A stretch of DNA of 64,000 nucleotides, from NCBI GenBank assembly GCA_002633005.1, contig NMRA01000358.1, positions 373,213-437,212 on the forward strand. Direction: 5' to 3'. The first letter of the stretch is position 1, and each line of letters begins with the position of its first letter. Positions 58,601 through 63,345 of this stretch are shown in pieces. The stretch comes from Phoronis australis. Taxonomy: Eukaryota; Phoronida; Phoronidae. Position numbers and translations under genes: made by a program. Below the pieces are notes generated by a model. That model made no database searches and had not been told where the DNA came from. It saw only the letters and a program-made list of their open reading frames with translations.

Positions 58601-58951
58601 CCACATAATCTACAGCTGTAAGAGTTCGAAACACCAAACGTTTTGTTGTAATGGGAAACTGTTTTTTGTCGGACCTTGGTATGCCACTGAATGGACCGTA
58701 ATTAATTATAAACATTTTAATTCTTCCAGAAATATTCTACATGGCTACACATTGTAGTATCGTGTGTATTTGAATCAATACTCAGATTTGGTCATGAATT
58801 TACTCATATTCGTATGCTGCTAACACATCAGTCCTATGTTGTGATTCTGTCGTTTTGCCCTTGTAGGTGTCTGTGATGATGGCCTTGATGGTGTACCTCG
58901 TCTTGCTAGCAAGTCGCTTGCCAGAGACATCTGACGCCACCCCCTTAATTG
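19551..58951 (+). CDS. Nicotinic acetylcholine receptor alpha-type subunit, six exons, partial at both ends
   Basis: Joining 19551-19681, 35540-35584, 40327-40436, 56451-56647, 57906-58162 and 58867-58951 gives one open frame of 274 complete codons. Every junction has AG/GT ends and matching phase. The product is a cation channel subunit of the Cys-loop family, placed in the plasma membrane and gated by acetylcholine. Counting from the first full codon, the landmarks fall at Y93 (loop A), C128 and C142 (Cys loop around FPFDDQT), W149 (loop B), Y190, C192-C193 and Y198 (loop C), then M1 and M2 with GEK at its start; these are the Torpedo alpha1 positions. The vicinal cysteines mark an alpha-type subunit. 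Exon sizes 45 and 110 bp are the classic ones of this family. The signal-peptide exon and M3-loop-M4 exons are missing from what I can see. No stop or frameshift lies in the exons, so it looks functional. Orthology within the family cannot be settled here. Confidence 0.93.
19682..23121. other. First part of nAChR intron A-B, no gene
   Basis: Apart from the element fragment at 20291-20372, only short ORFs and homopolymer runs (C at 20340 and 21425). At 22790-22980 a loose repetition of CCGGCCAACCCGTTTT-like words (spaced about 60 bp) suggests a decayed short tandem repeat. Confidence 0.5.
20291..20372. mobile_element. Right-end fragment of a CAGTGGCGGAT-family element
   Basis: TTCAATATTTCCCTACGCTG, GCTGTTGCTGTT, GCGGCAGC, a run of about 14 C, then AAATGCGCCTATG match the right end of the full copy at 56789-57096. 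The left end is absent. Confidence 0.65.
23122..24898. mobile_element. TIR DNA element, copy A, containing a THAP remnant
   Basis: The left end AGAGCTTCAGCTACACGTTA followed by a GCGAACGCGAACGT run is echoed, inverted and more decayed, near 24865-24898 (CACGTCCGCGTTCGCGTTTA). The right third is similar to 31540-33806 of copy B: shared words include GATTACTGCAGC/GACTACAGCG, ATAATAATGTAC and GTGTAGCCGAA(A)CAAAAA(A)TGGA. The right boundary is approximate. Confidence 0.55.
23362..23822 (-). pseudogene. THAP zinc-finger domain remnant, frameshifted
   Basis: Read leftwards from ATG at 23822, frame 1 gives MPHCFCVPGC (C-x(n)-C half of the THAP C2CH finger). A second frame gives HCFPKDDALRGTWHVRL (the FPxD...W core of the THAP fold). 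A third gives RVCGMYFLPLDYERNMY followed by LRLKKVV, the C-x2-H segment and tail. The expected His of C-x2-H is Tyr. At least two frame changes are needed, so it is a dead copy. THAP domains bind DNA and are found at the N-terminus of P-element and Kolobok transposases as well as in host proteins. A Ser/Thr-rich tail stays open to 23362. Confidence 0.65.
25398..26073. other. Assembly gap (676 N)
   Basis: A run of 676 N inside what appears to be a diverged copy of the large transposon family. All ORFs reported across it are meaningless. Confidence 0.99.
26407..26673 (+). pseudogene. Transposon-associated ORF fragment (middle domain)
   Basis: An 88-codon open stretch contains FLQFCLEFIESKLLARGDV, LSKLKQDFEAVLQKAGV and a CCSLC motif. 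From memory it resembles the middle part of large uncharacterised proteins, common in invertebrate genomes, that begin with a Cys/His segment and end with an LPP...RANYQ segment. The matching end parts are seen in copies 1 and 2 of this family. No other domain adjoins it, and the N gap removes whatever preceded it. Confidence 0.4.
27791..30458. other. nAChR intron A-B, no gene recognised
   Basis: Apart from the degenerate duplication at 28030-28670, only short ORFs, including 29535-29876 (+, 113 codons) and 30028-30297 (-, 89 codons), neither with a motif I can name. Confidence 0.5.
28030..28670. repeat. Degenerate tandem duplication, about 260 bp unit
   Basis: Words such as TTTTGTCTGGCAGGTG / TTTTGTGTGGCAGGGTG, then TTGGTTTCAACCGGTTG / TTGGTTTCAAATGGTTA, then CTCAACTCGGAG recur in the same order about 270 bp apart (near 28205-28350 and 28480-28640). 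A possible third partial unit is near 28045. Identity is low. Confidence 0.4.
30459..30605. mobile_element. CAGTGGCGGAT-family element, right end lost
   Basis: Starts CAGTGGCGGATTTAAGAGGGG, then a C-rich block and CTCCCATACTCCATTTGACA, closely following the copy at 19108 (TTCCCAGATTCCATTTAGCA). The expected inverted right end is not present. Confidence 0.6.
31886..32090. mobile_element. CAGTGGCGGAT-family MITE, about 205 bp
   Basis: Starts CAGTGGCGGATCTAGGATAC and ends CCCCCCTAAATCCGCCTATC. It shares GGATACCATAAG, GGGGGCC.AACATGTTG and GAATTGG with the copy at 56789-57096, but lacks that copy's middle section. It directly abuts the Penelope-like element. Confidence 0.8.
32095..33317 (+). mobile_element. 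Penelope-like retroelement, internally deleted
   Basis: Bounded by inverted arms: GATAGAGTAGTTACTTATCG (32096-32115) and, on the minus strand at the other end, GATAGAGTAGTTACCTATCG (33296-33315). Between them lies a broken reverse transcriptase of Penelope type. The inverted arms may be remains of terminal repeats lying in opposite orientation, which is known for Penelope-like elements. Confidence 0.7.
32209..32849 (+). pseudogene. Penelope-type reverse transcriptase remnant
   Basis: Pieces in three frames line up in the order expected for a Penelope RT: VSALFTRIPVPD (32209 on), SNFYKEQQHGAAMGSPISPI then VANLYM (palm motif, 32370-32450), IEFLDHINSVDPHIKFIIEH and KPPFLNT (32545-32640), and near the end VGTYHKLFNTQLSALVRPKE. 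The catalytic YVDD motif expected about 32490 is destroyed by a frame change, and a stretch before the C-terminal part is missing. No GIY-YIG endonuclease follows. It is dead and nested inside DNA element copy B. Confidence 0.8.
34791..34898 (+). ncRNA. tRNA-related SINE-like head with pol III boxes
   Basis: GTGGTGTAGTGGTAAAGCAC gives an A-box-like TAGTGGTAAAGC, and GTGAGTTCGAGTCT about 30 bp on gives a B-box (consensus GGTTCGANNCC). The spacing fits an internal RNA polymerase III promoter. A run of ten T at 34889-34898 would terminate transcription. The acceptor stem does not pair well, so this is a tRNA-derived element or tRNA pseudogene, not a functional tRNA. Confidence 0.55.
34970..35103 (-). 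mobile_element. CAGTGGCGGAT-family fragment, reverse orientation
   Basis: Read on the minus strand from 35103 it begins CAGTGGCAGATCTAAGAATC, then GGGGGGGCCAACATTTTGTC, matching the left ends at 31886 and 56789. The inner part is G/C-rich and the other end is not clear. Confidence 0.55.
35540..35584 (+). CDS. nAChR exon B: 45-bp exon carrying loop D
   Basis: 45 bp, 15 codons, phase 0 at both ends, with acceptor TCTATTACAG and donor GTGAGTAG. The peptide SAKDQLMSTIVYFDQ matches the family's 45-bp exon (pattern xxxNQhhxTxVWhxQ). Residue 55, usually Trp in subunits contributing the complementary face of the agonist site, is Tyr here. The exon is too short to be noticed alone; the fit of length, phase and order between exons A and C secures it. 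Confidence 0.9.
35787..36180. mobile_element. MITE, about 394 bp, termini AATAGGGC
   Basis: Left end AATAGGGCCGTCCCAGACTC; right end on the minus strand AATAGGGCTGTCCCGGATTA. Matching ends, no coding capacity. It lies 200 bp into the intron following nAChR exon B. Confidence 0.7.
36540..36817. repeat. Minisatellite, unit about 26 bp, interrupted by a transposon
   Basis: About ten copies of GGTATGAATGAATCAGTTGG plus a variable G/C-rich spacer. The array stops at 36817 where the 3.3-kb transposon starts, and one more unit (TGTGAATGAATCAGTTGG, from 40131) follows the transposon's other end. The array was therefore cut by that insertion. Confidence 0.85.
37596..37857. mobile_element. Small TIR element (copy a), CATRCGCGCACC termini
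   Basis: Starts CATACGCGCACCCAAAGG and ends, on the minus strand, CATGCGCGCACCAAGCCTAA. Further copies at 45643, 50613 and 54710 share the order GGGTCCCGAGGCTC, GTCTGCCTCAGAGA, AATTCACT, GAGCCCCCCAT. It abuts the first coding remnant of the host transposon. Confidence 0.75.
37850..38118 (+). pseudogene. Transposon ORF remnant, N-terminal Cys/His part (copy 1)
   Basis: In two frames: ACFYHKQCYRHLRDVTK, then KIERALKKAKGQADDGNN and later YRICLATTMNHLPQIKFHH. The C-x-x-H-x-x-C spacing suggests a metal-binding segment. The same peptides occur in copy 2 (minus strand 45357-45660), where they are joined in one frame. Function unknown; read as the start of the transposon-encoded protein. Confidence 0.55.
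38967..39330 (+). pseudogene. Transposon ORF remnant, C-terminal LPP/RANYQ part (copy 1)
   Basis: EDTKPSVCKLYGESSSVNKA and then, across frames, the block seen more clearly in copy 2 (LPPHHDCLLVHAKRANYQ, APSPVANGWLLERGSL, CKRSGC). From memory this matches the C-terminal domain of uncharacterised proteins widely repeated in invertebrate and fish genomes, whose normal form is LPPxxDxLxxHxxRANYQxxIW...PSPxxHGW...PAPxxLLxxxxCxCxxxC. Several frame breaks make it a pseudogene. Confidence 0.55.
40131..40150. repeat. Displaced last unit of the 26-bp minisatellite
   Basis: TGTGAATGAATCAGTTGG directly after the right end of transposon copy 1 belongs to the array that ends at 36817. Confidence 0.75.
40327..40436 (+). 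CDS. nAChR exon C: 110-bp exon carrying loop A
   Basis: 110 bp, the classic length for this exon, with acceptor TTCTTTCAG and donor GTGGGT. It encodes EWHDEYMVWDPADFGG, then the region through IMIPANELWHSDTTLYN, and ends two bases into a Ser codon completed by exon D. It matches the family pattern W-x-D-x-x-L-x-W-x-P-x-x-[FY]-G-G ... IPxxxhWxPDhxLYN. The loop A tyrosine (Y93) is present, while the usual PD of WxPD is HSD here. The exon lies about 200 bp beyond the right end of a 3.3-kb transposon, and an inverted twin of that transposon starts 3.0 kb downstream. Confidence 0.95.
40437..43414. other. nAChR intron C-D, first part, no gene
   Basis: The longest ORFs, 40805-41152 (+, 115 codons) and 40642-40974 (-, 110 codons), overlap each other on opposite strands and show no recognisable motif. 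No repeats of note. Confidence 0.5.
44175..44548 (-). pseudogene. Transposon ORF remnant, LPP/RANYQ domain (copy 2)
   Basis: One frame gives CFLEDIEPSVCKLYGESSSV (44303-44548). The next gives GICHLPPHHDCLLVHAKRAN, YQCVIHKQALQLHVSAPSPV, ANGWLLERGSLMLHSMALPL, APENAMKNVNGKCKRSGC and ends at 44175. The order F-E-D/E-x-x-VCxLYG, LPPxxDxLxxHxxRANYQ, PSPVxxGW, PAPE, CxCxxC is that of a domain recurring in many invertebrate mobile-element proteins. A single frame change between the two parts shows decay. Function unknown. Confidence 0.6.
45357..45660 (-). pseudogene. Transposon ORF remnant, Cys/His N-terminal part (copy 2)
   Basis: A 99-codon open frame: MVHACFYHKQCYRNLTDV, KIERALKKEKRQADDGNN, then EIYLICLATTMNHLPQIKFH. 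It is better preserved than the copy 1 counterpart. Its first residues are read from the edge of the nested small TIR element (45643-45900), so that insertion has cut off whatever N-terminus existed. Confidence 0.55.
45643..45900. mobile_element. Small TIR element (copy b), nested in transposon copy 2
   Basis: CATGCGTGCACCAAGCTTAA at the left and GGGTGCGCGTATG at the right. It is the inverted equivalent of copy a, inserted at the same internal point of the host transposon. Confidence 0.75.
46685..48225. other. nAChR intron C-D, no gene
   Basis: Short ORFs only (up to 73 codons). No repeat or domain recognised. Confidence 0.5.
49250..49420 (+). other. Acidic Ser/Asp-rich open stretch in the TTAA element
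   Basis: TQNNKRQHDNSSGANLELVE followed by SSESSDEDFTG (49265-49360), then in the next frame GFTGYQFEPEYTDQEILARE. The combination of an acidic run with a YQFEPE-like motif resembles N-termini of transposon-linked P2X7-C-like proteins in my memory, but this is weak. It runs against the THAP remnant, and no full gene is seen. Confidence 0.3.
49420..49715 (-). pseudogene. THAP domain remnant of the TTAA element
   Basis: One frame reads RCIVPVCPNYEAAKKAGISF then SDFLESPK, and with a single lost base the next reads EMLRKWFTVEKNERYAVNSK, LLVCGRHFVDSDFSDEFRLT. This gives the C-x4-C, the F...W core and the C-x2-H (CGRH) of a C2CH THAP finger in order. The residues before Arg run back to TCTACAG, a possible splice acceptor near 49715. 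It ends in a stop after RRFSS. The domain would bind the element's ends. One frameshift makes it a pseudogene unless the assembly is in error. Confidence 0.7.
49877..52591. other. nAChR intron C-D, no gene
   Basis: Contains the small TIR element copy c (50613-50812). The remaining ORFs are under 85 codons and unrecognised. Confidence 0.5.
50613..50812. mobile_element. Small TIR element (copy c), decayed
   Basis: GAGCGCACCAAGCCTAAAAA, AATGGGGGCCTGGAATTTTT, then AAGGCAGACC, GGGGGCTCGTTCGAG and AAGTATGACAAG follow the order of copies a and b with several deletions. Confidence 0.6.
52592..52990 (-). pseudogene. Reverse transcriptase remnant of a retroelement
   Basis: Read leftwards: WLRQEVG, GGCTVSVSFLATATNRLDK, (stop), GARQSPKRAFVDEMSLTTKF, LIDGRLLLKGLERIITR, (stop), RMKCIPAILRNLVVKNGNVV, NGRVRIGCEVIP, YFDGRLKDV. 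The order matches an RT family common in marine invertebrate and fish genomes whose pattern is LEVGIxxGCTISxxLF, then AFMDDMTxTT, then MxFKPxKSRSLVLKKGKV, then F/IxGExIPT. The catalytic [YF]-x-D-D is FVDE here, so the second catalytic Asp is lost. At least two stops and one frameshift. Confidence 0.65.
53450..53685 (+). pseudogene. THAP domain remnant, frameshifted
   Basis: From ATG at 53450: MKKSVCGGCSNSNMTDIMSL, FVSKNPKIVQKW and RRTRVW give the C-x2-C and F...P...W parts. From 53590, one frame over, ASDQLRGRALCLPHFEESYF, DPRFAESFSNV and a stop give the C-x2-H-F part. All four C2CH ligands are present, but a one-base change separates the halves. It could be a transposase start or a small host gene. 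No TIRs were found around it. Confidence 0.65.
54710..54910. mobile_element. Small TIR element (copy d) with a 9-bp flanking duplication
   Basis: Starts CATGCGCGTACCCAGGGG and ends GAGCCCCCCC...CTTGGTGCACG. It is flanked on both sides by CATGGTCTA (54701-54709 and 54911-54919). Because the element's own ends carry CAT, the true duplication could be 5 to 9 bp. It shares internal blocks (GTCCGTCTCAAAGACACAAA, AGTTCACTGAAAAGG) with copies a-c. Confidence 0.75.
55010..55665. repeat. Degenerate tandem repeat, unit about 50 bp
   Basis: About a dozen diverged units built on GTCAGATCACGTTGAATTTA followed by GGATTAGAACTC and a T-rich stretch. The clearest are between 55275 and 55640. A related single unit (GGATTTAGGATTTGCACTCG) lies at 53195. 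The ORF at 55300-55530 is the T-rich array read through. Confidence 0.7.
56451..56647 (+). CDS. nAChR exon D: Cys loop and loop B
   Basis: 197 bp after acceptor TGTTTTTACAG, with donor GTGAGT at 56648. It completes the split Ser codon, encodes 65 residues, and ends one base into a Tyr codon. It holds the signature Cys loop (C, 13 residues with FPFDDQ, C) and the loop B tryptophan in ASWMYD. NGT after the first strand is a potential glycosylation site. The usual NADG before the first strand is NSIG here. The last 36 exon bases plus the donor are the founder unit of the minisatellite that fills the following intron. Confidence 0.95.
56612..57780. repeat. Minisatellite founded on the 3' end of nAChR exon D
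   Basis: The unit of about 45 bp has consensus GGATGTACGATATGTCTATG, GTGGATATTGGAAAGTGTGA, GTTAT. The first unit, 56612-56657, is the last 36 bases of exon D plus the first 10 intron bases with the splice donor. About 17-19 more units follow to 57780, increasingly diverged, and a MITE (56789-57096) splits the array. Unit starts are visible near 57155, 57191, 57243, 57291, 57336, 57381, 57470, 57513, 57558, 57653 and 57698. One unit keeps a perfect GTGAGT donor at 57279. Confidence 0.85.
56789..57096. mobile_element. CAGTGGCGGAT-family MITE, longest copy
   Basis: Starts CAGTGGCGGATCTAGGATAC and ends CCCCCAAATCCGCCTATG. It contains GAATTGGGCAAAG, a CTGTTGCTGTTCC stretch and GGCAGCCAAGGGGGGACCC. 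It has inserted within a unit of the exon-derived minisatellite, which resumes after it. Confidence 0.85.
57906..58162 (+). CDS. nAChR exon E: loop C, pre-M1 and M1
   Basis: 257 bp, acceptor TTATTTTTCAG, donor GTAAGG. It encodes 85 full residues: GEWDIVNTS, the loop C stretch YPCCPDVIY with vicinal cysteines and both flanking tyrosines, TFKLHLRRRRVYY, and the M1 helix (IVNLIVPCILLSMIAAFGIL) with the conserved Pro-Cys, then PPETGEKVTVQ running into M2. It ends in phase 0. The RRRR before M1 is slightly more basic than the usual LRR[RK]. The complete loop C implies a working principal agonist-binding face. Confidence 0.97.
58867..58951 (+). CDS. nAChR exon F: M2 pore helix
   Basis: 85 bp, acceptor CCCTTGTAG, donor GTGAGC. 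It encodes 28 residues: most of M2 (VSVMMALMVYLVLLAS) and the M2-M3 linker RLPETSDATPLI, ending one base into the invariant Gly codon of PLIG. With the GEK of exon E, Glu at -1' is kept, which predicts a cation channel. The positions are T2', S6', M8', M9', V13', L17', S20'; Leu at 9' and an acid at 20' are the family norm. No M3 exon could be recognised before the window ends. Confidence 0.95.
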
Positions 58952-59439
58952 GTGAGCATTCTGGTCACCTCTTTTCTCGTGAAATGTTAAAAAGAAAACG
59001 ACGCCTTGTCTTATTACAGGTCCATCTTCTGGCTGAATGGGAAAGCACCCGACATAGCCTGGATCACGTGACAATCTCACACATGGTGGGGCGGGCCAGT
59101 AGTGATCTGTGTTGCTTGTCACGTGATCATGACATCTACTGATAGATGCTCAACACTCAGTCTGAAGATGACCATGTGATAAGGTTGTAACGTCACTCTC
59201 TTAAAGAGAAACTTGCAAGGTATAAACCAATCTGAACAACAATATGGTCTAAATTCTCGTTTAGAATTGTAATTGCTACATTCTTAACATTAACTGAATT
59301 GTACGTCGCTATACAAAATCATTTACGTATTTAGTGCCGTGGTGATGTAACGCCCTTGTTATAACGGAATATAGAAACGGTGCCATTTTCGTTCATTACA
59401 CATCTGTGACGTGGTGTAGGGGAACACAAAGGAAACAAT

Positions 59440-59550
59440 ATGTGTCCAAGTGAGTACAGCAGCGTAGATGAAGTATACTTTGAAAGATACAGGGACGGAC
59501 AGGTGGACTTTTCAGACGATTCCGAGCTTTCGGAGTGGAGGAGGAGGTGA
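59440..59550 (+). other. Short acidic ORF, unassigned
   Basis: 36 codons: MCPSEYSSVDEVYFERYRDG then QVDFSDDSELSEWRRR, stop. The bias (S, D, E) looks protein-like. A longer open frame at 59468-59716 in another phase (RSHRNNLCSQRSRSP...) overlaps and continues. It may be the N-terminal remnant of a transposon protein. It does not match the expected nAChR M3 exon. Confidence 0.3.
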
Positions 59551-59852
59551 CAGATCCCATAGGAACAATTTGTGTTCACAGAGGAGCCGTTCTCCCTCGA
59601 TCCCTTTCACGGCCCTTGCTCCGGTCGTCGAAGACTCAGCCCCAGCCGGTTCGTCCAGTAAACTTCCACGGGCAGAAGGTGCACAGGAGTTGCGATTGGA
59701 TGTTAGTGACTGGTAAGAATATTATTAATATGTATCCTACAACCAGAAATTATTACTGGTCTTTTAATTCACAATTCAGTAGGTGCTTTACCTGTCAGTC
59801 CCAGGGGCCCACATCCCTTATAGTGAATCGTGTTTCAGCCGTGGATAAATAC

Positions 59853-62278
59853 TACCGTAATCGTTCGGGTTAACCCCCATGCTCAGTTAACCGCCCATCC
59901 CCGACTTTAAGTGGATTTTCGATTTAACGGCCCATTGCTCGGTTAACCGCCCCCTGCGATTTTTGAAGATTTCCAGTTAAGCGCCCACCTCTCGGTTAAG
60001 TGCCCATCCCCGACTTTTAAAGAATGAAGATTTAGCGCCTAGTGCTAAGGAAACGCGCGATTCCCCGACTTTTAGAAAAAGATCGATGATCACAACGAGT
60101 GCAACGACGCCGGGACTCCGAGACGGTGGTTTAGCAATCTGAATTACAATACAGGTAACGAGTTATTGTCTTGGGTCATGAACTCACTTCAAAATATAAT
60201 ACTTGAACCTTTTTGTCACTTTATTTTCTTCCCTTGTTTGCAAAGTTTAAGAACGCCGCCGGCGTCAAAACCTCCGCTTTCAGCGACTTTGTCTGCCGCG
60301 CTGAGTTTCCGTCTGCAGTGCACTAGATAAAACATATATTCGAAAAAATCAGGCCAGAGAAATGTGACAATGGTTTTGCCAACCCTCCAAATTCTATTAA
60401 GGTGGGAAGCTCTCGTATTTTGAACAAATCTCACAACTCACGGAAAGATGTCAAATTCTCAATATTTTGATGAATATAACTGCCGGGTTATAGAGGATGT
60501 GGGGCGACCGAAGGGACAGTACAAGTGCCTTACTGGGTTACCGATTTCGTTGCTGCCTGTCGATTTCTGAATTCAAACGTTGGCAATAATGTATGTTTGT
60601 GTATGATCTTGAAGTAATAAAAAACGGCTAGTCAAATTTTGTTTTTCGCTTATTGCATCTCAGTCAAACTGGTTAGCAGATTTAACTAATGTCGCTGGCT
60701 GTTCTTTACTATTCTTGCGTCAGCCTGCACGTAAGCGTGACTGTGTGAATTATCGTTTCCACATCCCCTTTTTAGCCATCCAGAATAATTTTGTTTATAC
60801 ATTGGCCATTTTCAGCCTGAACAAAAATTCTTACCATTCGAGTCTGAAATATCTACGACGTAGACTGCTTGACGATAGTGGGTAGGAGATTCACACAGCT
60901 AGTTACAGGGATGGGCTTAGGGAGCATCGAGCCGGGAAATATGGCAATAGACTTGACATCGCAGTTTTGGGGAACATTGGCAACGGAGGAATATCGTAAA
61001 GAACTGGGTCTTTCGTAACAACAGCTTAAAAGCACATAGTCACGCTCGTTTTTGTTACTTCGGACTGTCGCTATGTGTGACTGATTTGTAGTGGTGCACG
61101 TGCGCAAGTTCCCACACTTTGGAGTGCATGTTACCTTGACACCAACATGTGATTGACAGGTGACTCACACGTAGGCCCTACGTGCGTGCTGAATACCGCC
61201 ACTATCTTTGGCCATAAAAAACGAGATGCATATTGAAAGAGGCCGTTATATTACTTGACGGCATTTCCAAGTCACGATTGTCAGCCGACTGAGACATTGC
61301 GCGATAACAGCGGGACCGAACAGTGCCGCAGTGCGATATTACAAGTGATATAAATAGGATAATCTGGACATCTTGCATGAAAAATAAATGTTTTTCTACC
61401 ACGAAGTTTGGTAAGGTGATCGTTTAGAATAATGAATTGAAACATTGCTGTTTTCTGACATTTTGTAACATATTTATGCAGTTGCTTGAAATTTTATTCT
61501 TGATCGACGACTGGCTCGATCACCCCCGATCCTTGTCTTACTTCTTTGCATAGCATGTTTGGCGCAACGGCAAGAGAGCAATGCCGGGCTGTCGAGATAA
61601 GACAGCTAGCCGCAGAACCATCCGCTGAAAATGTCATTGAGTCACGGAGTGTCGATTATAACATCACAAACACAAAAAAACAATAGAGTTAAGTTTTTCA
61701 AACTTTTATTACAACCTATTTTAAAACTGCTCTCTGAGTCGGAACTTGACAGCTACATATAGTACGAGACTGTAATCATAAATTTGATGTCTGACCTCTG
61801 CAACACGTGAAGCTTGCACGCGCGCACTTATACAGGGTCACATCTTGAAACAGTTTTAATTCTAGTGGAGGCTGCGAGGTCACTGGTCGTCTGCGCACCG
61901 CAGGACGGCACGGGGCTATTGCTCAGCAATTTTGTAAATTTAATAGTGAATGACTAATCTGAGGGCAAGAGAACCTTTTTTGGGATCATCCGCTGTTATG
62001 ATGTTTTCACAGTCATTTGGCGACGTGACGATAAAGCTCTTTGAAAAGGGCTACGCGTTCCGAGTATGATTGTCGTGTCGGGATTTAGATCGCCATGTAA
62101 GATTAACCGCCCAGGGCGGTTGTCTGTCGTAATAAGCGCCCATGTTCGGTTAACCGCCCATCCCCTACTTTAGGTGGATTTTCAATTTAACCGCCCACTG
62201 CTCGGTTAACCGCCCTCCCCCGATTTTTTGGATTCGCCAATTTAACCGCCCAGGGCGTTAACCCGAACGATTACGGTA
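59853..62278. mobile_element. 2.4-kb DNA element with perfect 22-bp TIRs
   Basis: The first 22 bases (59853-59874, beginning TACCGTAATCGTTCGGGT) are exactly inverted at 62257-62278. Just inside both ends lie several copies of GGTTAACCGCCC with CCCATCCCCGACTTT spacers (59885-60060 and 62105-62255). The interior ORFs are all under 85 codons with no domain, so it is non-autonomous. The terminal motif recalls elements with ends ACCGTAAT...CGCCC that are abundant in marine invertebrates. Confidence 0.85.
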
Positions 62279-62937
62279 ATTTCATTCATAAAAAACTGGG
62301 ATTTTTTGCATTTTATCAAATCACTCAAAAGGTGTCTCTGATTATGTGTAGAAACCGCCTGGTAACATTTCTATAGAGTATAGAGGGCATCCCATTGGAT
62401 TTGTGATTGCCCATATAGCATATGGAGAAGTTTTAAGAAATGTTTGCTGTAATATTTGAGTGGCAACACTGCTTTTCAAGTTGATTTGCCCCATTGGCAT
62501 TGTATATTTTGATTAATGGTATGTGGGTGCCGATAGGGTTCAGATTGGGAGAACAGGTCTCCCAACTACTTACAAAGCAGTTCTCTCCATCAATGAATCA
62601 GGGCAACTACCTTGTGTCTTAGGGTCAGCTAAATATCACACAACGAATGTCCATTACTATATCCCCGGGGCATTATCTACGACCCACTGCCTTGGGTGTA
62701 GCACTATACATTTGTATGAGAAGTAAGTAGGTTGTGATGTTCCAAAGTTTGTTTTTTGGAAGCAGATTTGATTTTTGTTCTGTTGTGAACAGGTCGTTAC
62801 TCAAGTGGGGTTTACTCTGAACAATCAATTTTCTTGGAAACTGAAGTTGTATGCAGCCCCCTCAATTAAATTTAGCAGAGGCACTCTTGGTAAATTTTTC
62901 AATTCGAAATTTTGATGTTTCCTGACATATCTTGCAG

Positions 62938-63345
62938 GTGCACCTGTAGCAATTGTCAGACAACCCCAGTTGTTGAAGAAAGAGTATAATGTCAAGAGGT
63001 GGACAAGGTTGTTGCAAAACTTGACGAAGAAATGAAGTGTGACAACTTACACAGAAGAAAAATTGTATTGTGGAGCATGGGGGTTTTAAACCTGTATGCA
63101 TCAATCGCAATGTTTTGGAGACTGCATGGCTGCAATACAAAAGTCAATATCCTGATGGCTATGACAGACCCTTGGATAAAAGGATGCCACACGTGGCCTA
63201 CAGACAGTTCCAAAAATGGGTAAACGGCCACTTGGGACGAACTGTCCACGTTGTCATTCCAGCATGTGCAGTAGCCTTCATCAGAGCTTTCTACACTCTG
63301 GCAGGAAATGAGGAGGACTTTGGGGTTCCATGGATTTTCTTATAG
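62938..63345 (+). pseudogene. P2X7 C-terminal-domain-like fragment, broken
   Basis: After a good acceptor (ATATCTTGCAG) the frame reads TCSNCQTTPVVEERV, stop, CQEVDKVVAKLDEEMKC. One base over it continues VEHGGFKPVCINRNVLETAW, LQYKSQYPDGYD, VAYRQFQKWVNGHLGRTVHV, VIPACAVAFIRAFY to a stop at 63343. The order CxC..C, E-x-V-C-C-x-E, C...H.GF..VC......L..A...Y, then the YRQ...W...LGR.VRVVLPSCAV..IR tail is that of the Zn-binding P2X7 intracellular-domain family, many-copied in invertebrates and often near transposons. The stop sits about where the conserved Cys pair is expected. A frameshift near 63065 completes the break. Confidence 0.75.

Noticed and set aside
59440-59716. Acidic ORFs as the nAChR M3 or cytoplasmic-loop exon
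   Set aside because: M3 must follow M2 directly with a hydrophobic helix beginning after the PLIG glycine; these frames lack one.
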